DNA of 64,000 nucleotides from Aphanocapsa lilacina HA4352-LM1 (lineage in GTDB: Bacteria; Cyanobacteriota; Cyanobacteriia; Gloeobacterales; Gloeobacteraceae), in NCBI GenBank assembly GCA_019359725.1, contig JAHHGR010000003.1:81120-145119 (forward strand), given 5' to 3'. Positions 16,916 through 25,688 of this stretch are shown here, piece after piece. Positions within the stretch are counted from its first letter, which is position 1. Every line of letters starts with the position of its first letter. The position numbers and the translations under genes are program-made. The notes beneath the pieces are model-generated. The model saw only the letters and a program-made list of their open reading frames with translations, was not told where the DNA came from and made no database searches.

Positions 16916-17779
16916 ATGCCGCGACCTGGACTGATTATTCACGGTGGACTTGGAGCGAGCGAGGCGGATGAAGCGAGTCGGCAGGTACGCCGCGAGGCCC
17001 TGCTGGAGATTCTCAAAGCCGCCAATGGGGTGCTCAAAAAAGGCGGTGCCCGTGAGGCGGTGGTGCGCGCCTGCGCATTGCTTGAAGATTGTCCGCTCTT
17101 TAATGCCGGGACCGGCGCCACCATCCAGCGCGACGGCCAGATCCGCCTCAGTTGTGCGCTGATGGACGGCAGGGAGCAACGCTTCAGCGGTCTGGTCAAC
17201 GCCCGCTACCTCAAGAACCCAATCCGCCTGGCTGAGCAGCTGCAAAGCCGCACCGACCGGTTACTCGATCCGCACGGTGCCGAACTGCTCGCCCGTTCTC
17301 TGGGTGAAGCGGTGTACGAACCGGCCCTGCCGGAGGTGATTCGGCGGTGGGCGGACCAACGCTTCGAGGCGCAGTACGCCGGTACCCATGGCACGGTGGG
17401 GGCGGCGGCAGTAGACGGCGAAGGCGGACTGGCCGCCGCCACCTCTACCGGCGGACGCTTTATGGCCGGGGTGGGGCGGGTGAGCGATTCGTGCACCCCG
17501 GCGGGCAACTACGCCACCGACCGCTGTGCGGTGAGTTGCACCGGCCACGGCGAGGACATCCTGGACGAAGCGCTCGCAGCGCGCATCGCCATCCGGGTAG
17601 GCGATGGGATGAGCCTTCCGCAGGCGTTCGAGCGATCTTTTGCCGAAGCTGAGGCGCGCGGGCGCGACTTTGCCGCCATCGCTGTCGATAGCGACGGCCG
17701 CACCTGCTGGTCGGTTACCATGGGCATCCTGGTGGCGGCGTACTTCGATGGGAACGGAGCATTTTGCTCGACGTTTTGA
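16916..17779 (+). CDS. Isoaspartyl peptidase/L-asparaginase (plant-type, Ntn-hydrolase)
   Basis: A 287-residue threonine-dependent hydrolase. The autocleavage site is HGTVGAAAVD, where the Thr becomes the N-terminal nucleophile of the beta subunit. Supporting motifs are the substrate loop GRVSDSCTPAGNYAT and GHGEDILD. The N-terminal IIHGGLGAS block and FNAGTGAT also fit. It hydrolyses isoaspartyl dipeptides and L-asparagine and may recycle damaged protein or cyanophycin-derived dipeptides. The ATG at 16916 was preferred to the GTG at 16910 because AAGGAG ends 5 bases before it. The gene is divergent from dnaB. Confidence 0.93.
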   Translation: MPRPGLIIHGGLGASEADEASRQVRREALLEILKAANGVLKKGGAREAVVRACALLEDCPLFNAGTGATIQRDGQIRLSCALMDGREQRFSGLVNARYLKNPIRLAEQLQSRTDRLLDPHGAELLARSLGEAVYEPALPEVIRRWADQRFEAQYAGTHGTVGAAAVDGEGGLAAATSTGGRFMAGVGRVSDSCTPAGNYATDRCAVSCTGHGEDILDEALAARIAIRVGDGMSLPQAFERSFAEAEARGRDFAAIAVDSDGRTCWSVTMGILVAAYFDGNGAFCSTF

Positions 17780-17980
17780 ACCACGTTTGTTGAGCTGCTA
17801 TCCACGACTTCTACAGACTGGAAACTGTAGCGGTTCGACGGCGGCGGCTCGACGGCGATTAGTTCGAACAGGGTTTGCTGGAAAGGCCTGAAACAGGCGC
17901 AAAAAGAGATGGTCCGTGCACACGCTGTTCCCCGGCAGTCAGCTACAAATCCCTCCAACAGGGTAGGAGCAATTGGCCTT

Positions 17981-19570
17981 TTATCCCCGCCAGCGCCGGT
18001 CAATAGCCACGTACTTGAGCGGGTGGAGATCCTGCAAGTTCGGTTCCCAGCCTACCAGCCAGGGCTTTTGCAGGTACTCCAGGCCTGTATGAAACAGCGG
18101 TGCGATCGGAGCCTCGCTGAGCAGTCGCTCCTCAGCCTGGGCCAGGAGCCGGTAGCGGCGGGTCGGGTCTCCCTCGCGGCGGGCGCGGGCCAGCAGCAGT
18201 TGATAGAACGGGTCGAGCCAGTTGGGATAGTTCTTGGGCGTCGGTCCGTCGTAAAGATCGAGAAACGTCGTCGGATCCAAGTAATCGCCGCCCCAGCGCG
18301 ATACGGCGACGTCGTAGTCGTGGCGACGGATGCGTGCTAGAAAAGTCTGCAATTCCTCGGTACTCACCGCCGGAGCCACCCCCAGACGCCGCTTCCAGAC
18401 GCTCTGCAGCACGGCGGCCACCGTCCGGTCCGGTTCGCGGTTGGCGCTGTGGATCATAAAGCGTTCGGGAGGGTTGATGTTGCCTGCCGGGCGCGGGGGC
18501 GCGGGACCGCGATAACCCGGAATCCCCGGTGGCACGAAAGTGAGCGCAGGCACAGCGTCGCCTTTGAGATAGCGCAGCGCCAGATCCTCGCGCTCAATGG
18601 CCTTGCTCAAGGTGGTGCGCACCCCCGGGCGGTCGAACGGCTTGCGGCTGCAGTTGAAGCTCAAGTAATAGGTGATGAAGCGGCCGTCAGTGTGGTAGTC
18701 GCGGTACTGGCGCAGGGCCGGCAATAGCGGCCGGGGCAACACCCCTCCCACCGTCACGTCCAGTTCGCCCGCCTGGTAGAGATTGATGTTCTGCGAGCCA
18801 TCCACGATGGGCAAAAACGACGCTTCGGCAAGGCGCACCCGCGATCGATCCCAATACGTCTGTGATCGCACCACCCGAATTTCGTCGTAGGGGCGGTGGG
18901 CCGCCAGTACAAAAGCACCGTTGGTGACCATGTTTCCCGGTCGCGACCACCGCTCGCCGTGGCGGGTGATCGCCTGGGCGGGCACCGGCCGGTAGACAAA
19001 AAAGGCTGACAACAGCGGAAAGAAGGCCGTCGGCCCTTCCATTTCGATGCGCAGCGTCAATGGGTCCGGCGCGCTCACCCCAAGCGCATCCAAGGGCAAT
19101 TTGTCCTCGTTGATCGCCCGGGCGTTCTTGAGGTAGTAGAGCACGTTGGCGTAGGGACAGCCAGTGTTCGGATCGAGCGCCCGCTGCCAGCTGTAGATAA
19201 AGTCCGCCGCCGTGCAGGGGCGGCCGTCGCTCCAGCGCGCCCCCGGGCGCAAATGAAATATCCAAATCAGCGCGTTATCCTCGGAGCGCCAGCGCAGCGC
19301 CAGGGCCGGCAGCGGGCGGAGGGTGCGCGGATGGTATTCGGTGAGCCCTTCAAATAGGGCCATGCACAGATTCACTTCGCCCAGCGCCCCTTCGACTTTG
19401 TGCGGATCGAGCGAGCGCGGCTCGGCGGCGTTGCCGATGCGCACCCGATCGTCAGCAGGCGGTGCGGTTTTGCCGAAGTACGGCGAAGGTGCGCGGCTGC
19501 AGCCTGCCAACAGCGGCGCAATGAGCAGGCCCGAGCGCAACAGGTCGCGGCGGTTCCACGGGGTTAACAT
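17981..19570 (-). CDS. Oligopeptide ABC transporter substrate-binding lipoprotein (SBP family 5)
   Basis: A 529-residue OppA/DppA-type binding protein. The N-terminus (NRRDLLRSGLLIAPLLAGC) has both a twin-arginine-like RR and a lipobox LAGC, so it is probably a lipid-anchored envelope protein. Family markers are AEPRSLDPHKVEG, FHLRPGARWSDGRP, ADFIYSWQRALDP and the C-terminal APIAPLFHTGLEYLQ. It should deliver peptides or related solutes to an ABC permease. No permease or ATPase genes adjoin it. trmJ lies upstream on the same strand. Confidence 0.92.
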   Translation of the reverse strand: MLTPWNRRDLLRSGLLIAPLLAGCSRAPSPYFGKTAPPADDRVRIGNAAEPRSLDPHKVEGALGEVNLCMALFEGLTEYHPRTLRPLPALALRWRSEDNALIWIFHLRPGARWSDGRPCTAADFIYSWQRALDPNTGCPYANVLYYLKNARAINEDKLPLDALGVSAPDPLTLRIEMEGPTAFFPLLSAFFVYRPVPAQAITRHGERWSRPGNMVTNGAFVLAAHRPYDEIRVVRSQTYWDRSRVRLAEASFLPIVDGSQNINLYQAGELDVTVGGVLPRPLLPALRQYRDYHTDGRFITYYLSFNCSRKPFDRPGVRTTLSKAIEREDLALRYLKGDAVPALTFVPPGIPGYRGPAPPRPAGNINPPERFMIHSANREPDRTVAAVLQSVWKRRLGVAPAVSTEELQTFLARIRRHDYDVAVSRWGGDYLDPTTFLDLYDGPTPKNYPNWLDPFYQLLLARARREGDPTRRYRLLAQAEERLLSEAPIAPLFHTGLEYLQKPWLVGWEPNLQDLHPLKYVAIDRRWRG

Positions 19571-19583
19571 CCGGACTATGGTA

Positions 19584-19610
19584 CAGGGATCAGGGATCAG
19601 GTGTCAGGGG
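19584..19610. repeat. Heptamer repeat array at the end of trmJ
   Basis: Tandem 7-base units on the plus strand read AGGGATC, AGGGATC, AGGTGTC, AGGGGAA. The array covers the last codons and stop of trmJ (minus strand), so the C-terminal residues (LPLTPDP) are encoded by the repeat. It belongs to the same dispersed heptamer family as sites at 34114, 41763, 46000 and 59454. Confidence 0.6.
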
Positions 19611-20330
19611 AAGTTGGCGATCGGGGTTTAGGGCGCTAGCCCAGTCGATCTGTCTGAGCACGCCACGCAGCAGGGCGACTTCCTGGGCGGTGAGGTTTGC
19701 GCGATTAAATAGGCGGCGAAACTTTTCGAGTTTGCGCTGCGCAGTGTGCGGCTGCAAATACCCAATCCCCAAAAGCGTCCTCTCCAGATGAGCATAAAAA
19801 CCTTTCAGCGCCTCCGCTTCAGGCATCGGCTCGCTCTGGAGGACAGGCGGGGGAGGCTCGCTGTCTAAAAAAAGCGCATAGGCACAGATTCCCACGGCTT
19901 GCGCCAGATTGAGCGAGGAGTAAGCCGCACCGGTGGGAATCTGCACGGTGCGCTGACAGTAAGCAAGTTCTTCGTTGCTGAGACCGCGATCTTCAGGACC
20001 GAACACGTAAGCTGCCATGCCTTCGCCCGCGCCCAACCAGCGCGCGCCCTCGGCAGGGGAAAGAGGCAGGTCACTCACTGTGCGGGTACGGGCCGTGGTG
20101 CCGACCACCCGCGTGCAATTTGCCACAGCCTGCGAGAGCGTTGGCACGATGCGGGCACCTTCCAGCACATCCGCCGCGTGCACAGCCATATGGCGCGCCT
20201 CTTCGTCCTCAGGCGAGCACTCGGGAGCCACCAGCCACAACCCGGAGAGATCAAAATTTTTCATCACCCGGGCGATAGCCCCCAGGTTCCGTGCTCCCTG
20301 CGTTGCCACCAGGACGATGCGGACGTTCAA
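19590..20330 (-). CDS. trmJ: tRNA (cytidine/uridine-2'-O-)-methyltransferase TrmJ-like (SPOUT family)
   Basis: A 246-residue TrmH/SpoU methyltransferase. The trefoil-knot motifs are VRIVLVATQGARNLGAIARVMKNF near the start (Arg and Asn in motif 1), FGPEDRGLSNEEL (motif 2) and IPTGAAYSSLNLAQAVGI (motif 3). It probably methylates the 2'-OH of position 32 in tRNA using S-adenosylmethionine; in this subgroup substrate choice varies. A C-terminal helical extension (about 165-246) is typical of TrmJ. Its last residues are encoded by a heptamer repeat. A TATACT on the minus strand (plus bases 20428-20433) may be its -10 box. Confidence 0.9.
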   Translation of the reverse strand: MNVRIVLVATQGARNLGAIARVMKNFDLSGLWLVAPECSPEDEEARHMAVHAADVLEGARIVPTLSQAVANCTRVVGTTARTRTVSDLPLSPAEGARWLGAGEGMAAYVFGPEDRGLSNEELAYCQRTVQIPTGAAYSSLNLAQAVGICAYALFLDSEPPPPVLQSEPMPEAEALKGFYAHLERTLLGIGYLQPHTAQRKLEKFRRLFNRANLTAQEVALLRGVLRQIDWASALNPDRQLPLTPDP

Positions 20331-20498
20331 GTGTGCTGGATCCTGCTCCTTGCAGGCATCCTACACCAATCGGTACCAATCTGCGGCGCGCTGCTACGTT
20401 CGCTCCCAGTCCTGCGTTTCTCGATGTAGTATATTTTTAAACATGGACATTTGCTCCCTTGCACATCACTTTGAGGTGGAATTTGGATATTACTTTAG

Positions 20499-20589
20499 CC
20501 CTGATCTGTCAGACATGGATGAAACGTTAATGTCTCGTGGGCTGAAACGCCCTGCCTTCGTTGAAAAGTCTCAATATGACAGATCAGGG
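20499..20589. mobile_element. Short inverted-repeat-bounded element (MITE-like or IS remnant)
   Basis: A 13-base perfect inverted repeat (CCCTGATCTGTCA at 20499-20511, TGACAGATCAGGG at 20577-20589) bounds 91 bases without a coding frame. The right end abuts the point where the AraC-family coding sequence begins. It may be what truncated that gene. No target-site duplication is obvious. Confidence 0.5.
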
Positions 20590-20594
20590 ATAGG

Positions 20595-20991
20595 ATGCTG
20601 GTTCAGGCCCTGCGGCTGCATCTGGCGGAAGGGTTGAGAGGCGGCGTCGGGTGGCTCTTCGCCCTGGCAGATGAACAGATGGGCGCGGCGATCAACTCTA
20701 TGCACGACGATCCGGCCTATCGCTGGACATTACAGGAGCTGGCGGAGCGTGCTGGCGTGTCGCGATCGACCTTTGCCCTGAAATTCAAAGAGACGGTTGG
20801 GGCGTCACCCATGGCATACCTGACGCGCTGGCGAATGCTGCTCGCTGGGGACAGGCTGGCGAATTCCAGCGATCCCGTTTCCGTCATCGCCCTGGCGCTC
20901 GGCTACGAATCCGAAAGCGCCTTCAGCCACAGCCTTCAAGAGGGTCATGGGCTGTTCGCCACGGCTATATAGCCGTGGCCGGAATCCGGCT
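20595..20991 (+). pseudogene. AraC-family transcriptional regulator, truncated and frameshifted
   Basis: The readable frame (20595-20972, 125 codons) starts MLVQALRLHLAEG and carries an AraC-type double helix-turn-helix: TLQELAERAGVSRSTFALKF, then PVSVIALALGYESESAF. Full members of this group have about 180 more N-terminal residues (a cupin domain), which are missing. After SAFS the frame shifts. One extra base near 20926-20932 turns the expected TAFKRVMGCSPR-YSRG (readable in the next frame to 20991) into SLQEGHGLFATAI. It has therefore lost its effector domain and the last recognition residues. It lies just right of an inverted-repeat element. Confidence 0.8.
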
Positions 20992-21014
20992 TCTCCTTCC
21001 CATAGTGAGGGGGC

Positions 21015-21072
21015 AGCCGCCCGCGCCAATCGGCTCGAACCTATCGCAGGTTGATAGGCGCGGTTGGCGGCT
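21015..21072. other. Long GC-rich hairpin
   Basis: AGCCGCC-CGCGCC (21015-21027) pairs with GGCGCG and GGCGGCT (21057-21062, 21066-21072) with a three-base bulge, giving about 13 base pairs. An alternative inner stem CCTATC/GATAGG (21040-21045, 21053-21058) is also possible. It follows the broken AraC gene and precedes the convergent reductase gene. There is no T-run, so it could be a factor-dependent terminator or a repeat relic. Confidence 0.4.
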
Positions 21073-21155
21073 CCCCAGGCATCCGATCCCCTTCAACGAA
21101 CAGAAGAAGTTGCTCAAGAGTAGTTTATGGCAGCTGCTACTTCCCGGATAGATTC

Positions 21156-21872
21156 TCAGTAAGAGCAGAATCGCTCGGTGCGCAGGTGGGCCGGGTCAAA
21201 GCCCTGCTCCAGAAGTGCCCGTTTGATTTCGTCCACCCGGTCTTCGACGGCGCAAATATCGACCTGGAGCGCCTCGGGGCGTTTGATAAAGGCGGCTACG
21301 GCCGCCTCGGCGCTGCCCGGCTCGAATTCTTCGCCGGCCCCGGTGCGTACCGTCGGAATATAGCGAAACTTGAGATTGTGGGCAGCCAGGTCCTTCCAGA
21401 GCGCATGGTAGGCAATCTCGCCCGGGTCGTTGCCGCCATAAAAAAGCCAGACGTTGGGAGGGTCTTCCTGCGCAAACAGCCACTCGATATGGGACTTGAT
21501 GGGTGCGATCCCCGAGCCCTCGGCGACGTAGACCACATCGCGCTCGGGCACCGATTCGAGGGTCATCATGCCGTAGGGACCGCGCAACTCGATAGTATCG
21601 CCGGGTTTGAGCTGGCACATAAAATTGGAGGCCCAGCCCACCCGGGAGATGCACAGTTCAATCTCCGGCACCAGCGCGGGAGTGGAGGCAATCGAATAAA
21701 TCTTGGTGAAGATGCGGCCCTCGCGCTCGAAGCGCGGCCAGACCGCCTGGCCGGGCAAGAACTGAAAGGACGCCTTTCCTTCGAGCGCCAGGTAAATCGA
21801 CCAGATGGTCGGGGTCATCTGCAGGGTGCAGAGCACGTTGGCCCGGTAGTCGGCGGGTGCAATGGTGATCAT
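21156..21872 (-). CDS. Ferredoxin-NADP reductase-like FAD/NAD-binding oxidoreductase
   Basis: A 238-residue flavoprotein reductase. The FAD-binding part has FLPGQAVWPRFE, then IYSIASTPA (RxYS/T-like), and CQLKPGDTIELRGPYGMM. The NAD(P)-binding part has VYVAEGSGIAPIKSHIEW, VWLFYGGNDPGE and a C-terminal aromatic RFCSY. No 2Fe-2S or transmembrane domain is attached, so it must pass electrons to a separate partner. The start MITIAPADYR at 21872 is chosen from domain boundaries; ATG 21911 is possible. The gene diverges from tRNA-Ala. Confidence 0.85.
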   Translation of the reverse strand: MITIAPADYRANVLCTLQMTPTIWSIYLALEGKASFQFLPGQAVWPRFEREGRIFTKIYSIASTPALVPEIELCISRVGWASNFMCQLKPGDTIELRGPYGMMTLESVPERDVVYVAEGSGIAPIKSHIEWLFAQEDPPNVWLFYGGNDPGEIAYHALWKDLAAHNLKFRYIPTVRTGAGEEFEPGSAEAAVAAFIKRPEALQVDICAVEDRVDEIKRALLEQGFDPAHLRTERFCSY

Positions 21873-21944
21873 CGGGCAGAAGCGGGTGGCGGTTGGACGT
21901 TGACGGCCCATTGGCGTCTGTGTAAGTATGAAAAATGCACGTCT

Positions 21945-22017
21945 GGGGCTATAGCTCAGCTGGTAGAGCGCCGCAATGGCATTGCGGAGGTCAGCGGTTC
22001 GAGCCCGCTTAGCTCCA
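21945..22017 (+). tRNA. tRNA-Ala (anticodon GGC)
   Basis: A 73-base cloverleaf. The acceptor stem GGGGCTA pairs with TAGCTCC and includes the G3-U70 wobble that identifies alanine tRNAs. The D-arm is GCTC/GAGC. The anticodon stem is CCGCA/TGCGG with loop ATGGCAT (anticodon GGC, reading GCC/GCU). The T-arm is AGCGG-TTCGAGC-CCGCT. The 3' CCA is not encoded in full after the discriminator A. Confidence 0.98.
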
Positions 22018-22038
22018 TTGTCCACCCCCAATTGGCTT

Positions 22039-23025
22039 TCAGGCGACCGGCGTTTTGGCCAAGAGCTTGATGGCCGCCGCGGCAACCGTTTCGACCGGGA
22101 TGCGCTCGACTTTGTCGCGCTCGGTCGAAACGAGTGCGACGTACTTGGGCTCCTCCGGCAGCAGCTTGGTGGGCAGGGTGGGGCCAAATAGAGCCACCAG
22201 GGGCGTGCCGGTGGCCACCGCCAGATGCATCGGCGCCGAGTCGACGCACAACAGCAGGCGCGAGCGCTCGATGAGGGCGGTGAGCTTCCCGACGTCCGGG
22301 GGCTGGATAAAGCGGGCCTGATCCGCCAGTTCCCCCTTGATGGCCGTCACCAGTTCGCTGTCGTCCGGCCCCTGGACGACATAGAACGGCAGGTCCGCTT
22401 CTTTGGCAAGCAGTTTCTGCACCACCTGCGCCCATTGGGCGGCGGGGTAGAGCTTGCGGATACCCTTTAGTTCGGCGAGCTTGCTGGCCCCCGGGTGCAA
22501 CAACAGGGGCTTGCGCCCGCCCAGCGAGGCGAGGGCCTGGGTGGCCCAGCGCTCGTCCTCGGAGTTGACTGCAGCCTGGGGCGGGGTGAAGGCGCGCTGG
22601 ATGCCAAAACCCTGCAGCAGGTCGTGGTACATGTGCGCCGCGTACTGATCGCGGTTTAGCGGCACCGAGTCGGTCAAAAACCGTTCGGTGATCCAGGCGC
22701 TGTAGCCCACCCGCTTCGGGATGCCGGTCATCCACAACAGCAGAGCGACAAGGCTGGAACTGCCCACCGAGAGCACCGCGTCGTAGCGCCGATCGCGCAG
22801 GATGCCGATCAGATTCATCCAGTCCGCCAGACTCGGGTCGGCCTTAAAGTCGAAGGTCAGCGTTTCGTTGACACTCGGGCACACCCGGTAGGCGCCCTGC
22901 GAACGGGGTTCGACGACAACCTCGATGCGCGACTGGGCGAAGCGCTCGCGCAGTCCCCGCAGGGTCGGAAAAAAGAGCACCTGGTCCCCGATGCCGCCGG
23001 GATTGAGAGCAAGGATGCGGGTCAT
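22039..23025 (-). CDS. Glycosyltransferase family 9 (heptosyltransferase-like)
   Basis: A 328-residue GT-B enzyme. The N-terminus NPGGIGDQVLFFPTLRGL is the GT9 signature. The C-terminal half has LLLHPGASKLAELKGIRKLYP, the nucleotide-sugar region VVQGPDDS, and DSAPMHLAVATGTPLVALFGPT. It resembles ADP-heptose:LPS heptosyltransferases and probably adds a sugar to lipopolysaccharide or another surface glycan on the cytoplasmic side of the plasma membrane. The actual donor is unknown. It converges on tRNA-Ala and follows the 2TM/dnaJ group on the same strand. Confidence 0.9.
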   Translation of the reverse strand: MTRILALNPGGIGDQVLFFPTLRGLRERFAQSRIEVVVEPRSQGAYRVCPSVNETLTFDFKADPSLADWMNLIGILRDRRYDAVLSVGSSSLVALLLWMTGIPKRVGYSAWITERFLTDSVPLNRDQYAAHMYHDLLQGFGIQRAFTPPQAAVNSEDERWATQALASLGGRKPLLLHPGASKLAELKGIRKLYPAAQWAQVVQKLLAKEADLPFYVVQGPDDSELVTAIKGELADQARFIQPPDVGKLTALIERSRLLLCVDSAPMHLAVATGTPLVALFGPTLPTKLLPEEPKYVALVSTERDKVERIPVETVAAAAIKLLAKTPVA

Positions 23026-23074
23026 GGGTGTTGCGAAACCTCGTTAACCAAGACCCATTCTAAGGCGGCAATCC

Positions 23075-23317
23075 TCAAGTCTCGCTGTAGCGCGCAATTC
23101 CGAAGACGTAGATGCCGTGGGCCGCCAGGGCGAGCGCCCACAATCCCAAAAGCCACCCCTGCCAGGGCCACTCGGCGTTGTAGAAGCGCGCGAAAAACGC
23201 CACCCCCGAGTTGACGGCGGCAAAGACGCCCACGTGCAGGGCAAAGTTGATCTTGTCGCGCAGGGCGCGGTAGACGGGCGAGCGGGGATCCGGGGGCGAG
23301 GAGAGCTTGGGAGGCAT
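23075..23317 (-). CDS. 2TM domain-containing membrane protein
   Basis: An 80-residue protein with two hydrophobic helices (FALHVGVFAAVNSGVAFF and WLLGLWALALAAHGIYVF) separated by a short Trp-rich turn. This matches the small 2TM domain family, sometimes attached to histidine kinases or found alone. Its start lies 3 bases after the dnaJ stop, so it is co-transcribed with that chaperone gene. Function unknown. Confidence 0.8.
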   Translation of the reverse strand: MPPKLSSPPDPRSPVYRALRDKINFALHVGVFAAVNSGVAFFARFYNAEWPWQGWLLGLWALALAAHGIYVFGIARYSET

Positions 23318-23320
23318 GGT

Positions 23321-24262
23321 TTACGGGCTGTCGAAGCGGGCGCGGGGACGAAAGGACTCGGCGCGGGAGAGCTTCTCGTACAGGTCGCGCTCCTCCGAGG
23401 ACAGTGCCGTCGGCACCTCGATGCGGATTTTGACCAACTGATCGCCCCGGCTGCCCCCCCGGCGCGGCAGACCGCGGCCCGCGAGGCGCAAGGTGCGGCC
23501 GGTGGAGGTGCCGGCTGGGATCGTCACCCGCACGCGGCCGGTGAGGGTCGGCACTTCGACTTTGGTGCCGAGGGCCGCCTCGGCGGGGGTCAGGGGCACT
23601 TCACAGAGCAAATCGTCGCCATCGACCGTAAAAAACGGGTGGGCCTTGAGCTTGATGACCAGAAACAAATCGCCCCGGCCGCTGCCCTCGCCCGCCACCC
23701 GCACCTTGGTGCCTTCGTGGACCCCGGCGGGGATGTTGACCTCGACCACTTTGCCCGTGGCGGTGCGCACACGCTTTTTGGTGCCGTTCAACGCTTCTTC
23801 GAGCGTCAGTTCGAGGGGCATCTCGACATCTTCACTGCGGCCTGGGCGCTGGGTGGTGCGCACGTTCGCACGAGCCGTGCGCTCGCCGCCGCTTCCGCGC
23901 AGATTGCCCATCAGCGAATCGATAAATTCGTCGAAGCTGCCGAAGCGGCTGAAGTCAAAGTCGAATCCCTCGAAGCCCCCCCCGCCTGCCCCAGCCGGGG
24001 CGGTACCCCCCGCCGGGGTGCCGCCGGAGCGGCCCGCCTGTTGCCAGTAGCGGCCGTATTGATCGTAGCGGCTGCGCTTGCTCGGGTCGGAGAGCACCTC
24101 GTAGGCTTCGGAGATCGTCTTGAATTTTTCTTCCGCCTGCTTGTCGCCCGGATTGAGGTCGGGATGGAACTGCCGAGCCAGTTTGCGGTAGGTGCTTTTG
24201 ATCTGCTGCTCATCGGCAGATTTAGGAACGCCCAGTATCTCGTAGTAGTCCCGATATTCCAT
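23321..24262 (-). CDS. J-domain co-chaperone, DnaJ/CbpA type (no zinc finger)
   Basis: A 313-residue type II J protein. The J domain (1-70) is [18 protein letters not shown] with the catalytic HPD in [11 protein letters not shown] Gly-rich linker (about 75-110) follows, with [17 protein letters not shown], then two beta-sandwich substrate-binding domains ([52 protein letters not shown]). The CxxCxGxG zinc repeats of DnaJ proper are absent. It stimulates DnaK ATPase in protein folding. It is followed at once by the 2TM gene. Confidence 0.93.
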   Translation of the reverse strand: MEYRDYYEILGVPKSADEQQIKSTYRKLARQFHPDLNPGDKQAEEKFKTISEAYEVLSDPSKRSRYDQYGRYWQQAGRSGGTPAGGTAPAGAGGGGFEGFDFDFSRFGSFDEFIDSLMGNLRGSGGERTARANVRTTQRPGRSEDVEMPLELTLEEALNGTKKRVRTATGKVVEVNIPAGVHEGTKVRVAGEGSGRGDLFLVIKLKAHPFFTVDGDDLLCEVPLTPAEAALGTKVEVPTLTGRVRVTIPAGTSTGRTLRLAGRGLPRRGGSRGDQLVKIRIEVPTALSSEERDLYEKLSRAESFRPRARFDSP

Positions 24263-24331
24263 AGCGTTTCGATGTAATCGAGCGGATCTATTCCATCATA
24301 GGCGGTGGCTGCCCACGCCCGAAGCGCCGCC

Positions 24332-24487
24332 CTAGCGCGCTCGGCCGCGGCGACAGCGTTCGGAGCAGTACTTCACCTCGTCCCAACAGTCGGCCCACTT
24401 GCGCCGCCATTCAAAAGGCAAACCGCAGACCGCACAGATTTTGCTGGGCAGGTTGGACTTGGTATAGCGCCCCCGCCGCTCAGCCAT
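24332..24487 (-). CDS. DUF2256 zinc-ribbon-like protein
   Basis: A 51-residue basic protein: KICAVCGLPFEWRRKWADCWDEVKYCSERCRR. The CxxC ... C ... C-x3-C spacing is the DUF2256 pattern and probably binds one zinc ion. The ATG overlaps the stop of the aminotransferase gene upstream, suggesting translational coupling. In many genomes DUF2256 genes neighbour photolyase or cryptochrome genes, but none is here. Function unknown. Confidence 0.85.
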   Translation of the reverse strand: MAERRGRYTKSNLPSKICAVCGLPFEWRRKWADCWDEVKYCSERCRRGRAR

Positions 24488-25658
24488 GGCCGCTCCAGCG
24501 GTCGAGCCGTTCGACGGCGGCGGCCAGGGTCTGGTCGCTCTTGGCATAGCAAAAGCGCAAATTGCAGTTGGGATGACCCGGCGGCAAAAAACAATCCCCG
24601 GGCACCGCCGCGATCCCCGCTTCGACGGCGAGGCGTCCGGCCGCCTCCAGGGCGTTTTTGACCCCGAGCACGCCGGCATCGGTCCAGACATAATAAGCCC
24701 CAGCCGGTCGTACCGGCTCAAACCCGCTGCGGTACAGCGCCATCACCAACCGGTCGCGCTTGGCCTGGTAGAGGCGGCGCAAATCGGCGTAGTAGTCGGC
24801 AGGCGCTTCGAGGGCCGCGACGGCAGCATGCTGCATCGGGGCCGGAGCGCAGATGGTCAAAAAGTCGTGCAGCCTGCGGATGGCGGCGGTCAAGGGCTCG
24901 GAGGCGATCACATAACCTAGCCTCCAGCCGGTCACACAAAAAGTCTTCGACAGCCCGCTGACTGTCACCGTGCGCTCGGCCATCCCCGCGAGCGCGGCCA
25001 GCGAGATGTGCTCCGCCCCGTCGTAGAGGATGTACTCGTAAATCTCGTCGGTGATCGCGTAGGCGTCGTAGCGCTCGCAGTAGCGGGCCACCAGTTCCAG
25101 TTCCTGGCGCGACCAGACTTTGCCGGTCGGATTGGCGGGGTTGTTGACAATCACCACCCGGGGCGCAGTACCGGCAAAGGCCCGTTCGAGCACCGCCTCA
25201 TCGACACGCCAATCCGGGGCACTGAGCGGCACATAGCGGGGCTTTGCCTCGACTGTGGCCAGATTCGGCCGGTAGTTCTCGTAAAAAGGCGAGAAGACCA
25301 CAACTTCGTCGCCCGGGTCGAGCAATGCCATCAGCGCCAGATTAATCCCCTCGGTCGCTCCGCAACAGACCGTCACCTGTGTGGCCGGATCGACCGCCAG
25401 AGCGTTGTCTCTGGCACACTTGGCGGCGATCGCTTCGCGCAGTTGCGCGAGGCCCCACGGGTCACAGTACTGGTTGCAGTCGGCGGCGATCGCCCGCTGG
25501 GCCGCCTCCTTCAAAAAGGCGGGGGCCGCAAAATCCGGCAATCCCTGGGCCAAATTCAGTGCCCCGAGTTCGTCGCAGTAGCGCGAGGCGTCACGAATCA
25601 GCGAGGGAACAACCGCGAGGGCGCGCTCCGACAGACGATGCTTGACAGGTGGAACCAC
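24480..25658 (-). CDS. Class I/II pyridoxal-phosphate aminotransferase
   Basis: A 392-residue fold-type I enzyme. The PLP-binding lysine lies in SGLSKTFCVTGWRLGYV. Other markers are NNPANPTGKVWS, DEIYEYILYDG and the C-terminal substrate Arg in NLRFCYAK. It resembles aspartate and aromatic aminotransferases or kynurenine aminotransferase-like enzymes, and the substrate cannot be fixed from sequence. The start is a GTG (MVPPVKHRL); a downstream start would cut the N-terminal arm. It is probably co-transcribed with the DUF2256 gene. Confidence 0.9.
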   Translation of the reverse strand: MVPPVKHRLSERALAVVPSLIRDASRYCDELGALNLAQGLPDFAAPAFLKEAAQRAIAADCNQYCDPWGLAQLREAIAAKCARDNALAVDPATQVTVCCGATEGINLALMALLDPGDEVVVFSPFYENYRPNLATVEAKPRYVPLSAPDWRVDEAVLERAFAGTAPRVVIVNNPANPTGKVWSRQELELVARYCERYDAYAITDEIYEYILYDGAEHISLAALAGMAERTVTVSGLSKTFCVTGWRLGYVIASEPLTAAIRRLHDFLTICAPAPMQHAAVAALEAPADYYADLRRLYQAKRDRLVMALYRSGFEPVRPAGAYYVWTDAGVLGVKNALEAAGRLAVEAGIAAVPGDCFLPPGHPNCNLRFCYAKSDQTLAAAVERLDRWSGHG

Positions 25659-25688
25659 GAATAATGCCCAATCTCGACTGTAGGCATT

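Noticed and set aside
20433..20637. Short plus-strand frame MDICSLAHHFEVEFGYYF into the AraC remnant
   Set aside because: It crosses the inverted-repeat element and does not match the cupin domain expected before the AraC helix-turn-helix.
21015..21072. TTCGAGCC-like T-loop suggesting a second tRNA on the minus strand
   Set aside because: The flanking bases do not form a T-stem, anticodon arm or acceptor; the region is better explained as one long hairpin.
23117..24277. 386-codon open frame antisense to dnaJ and the 2TM gene
   Set aside because: The minus-strand J domain with HPD and the 2TM protein are unambiguous; the plus frame is a GC shadow.
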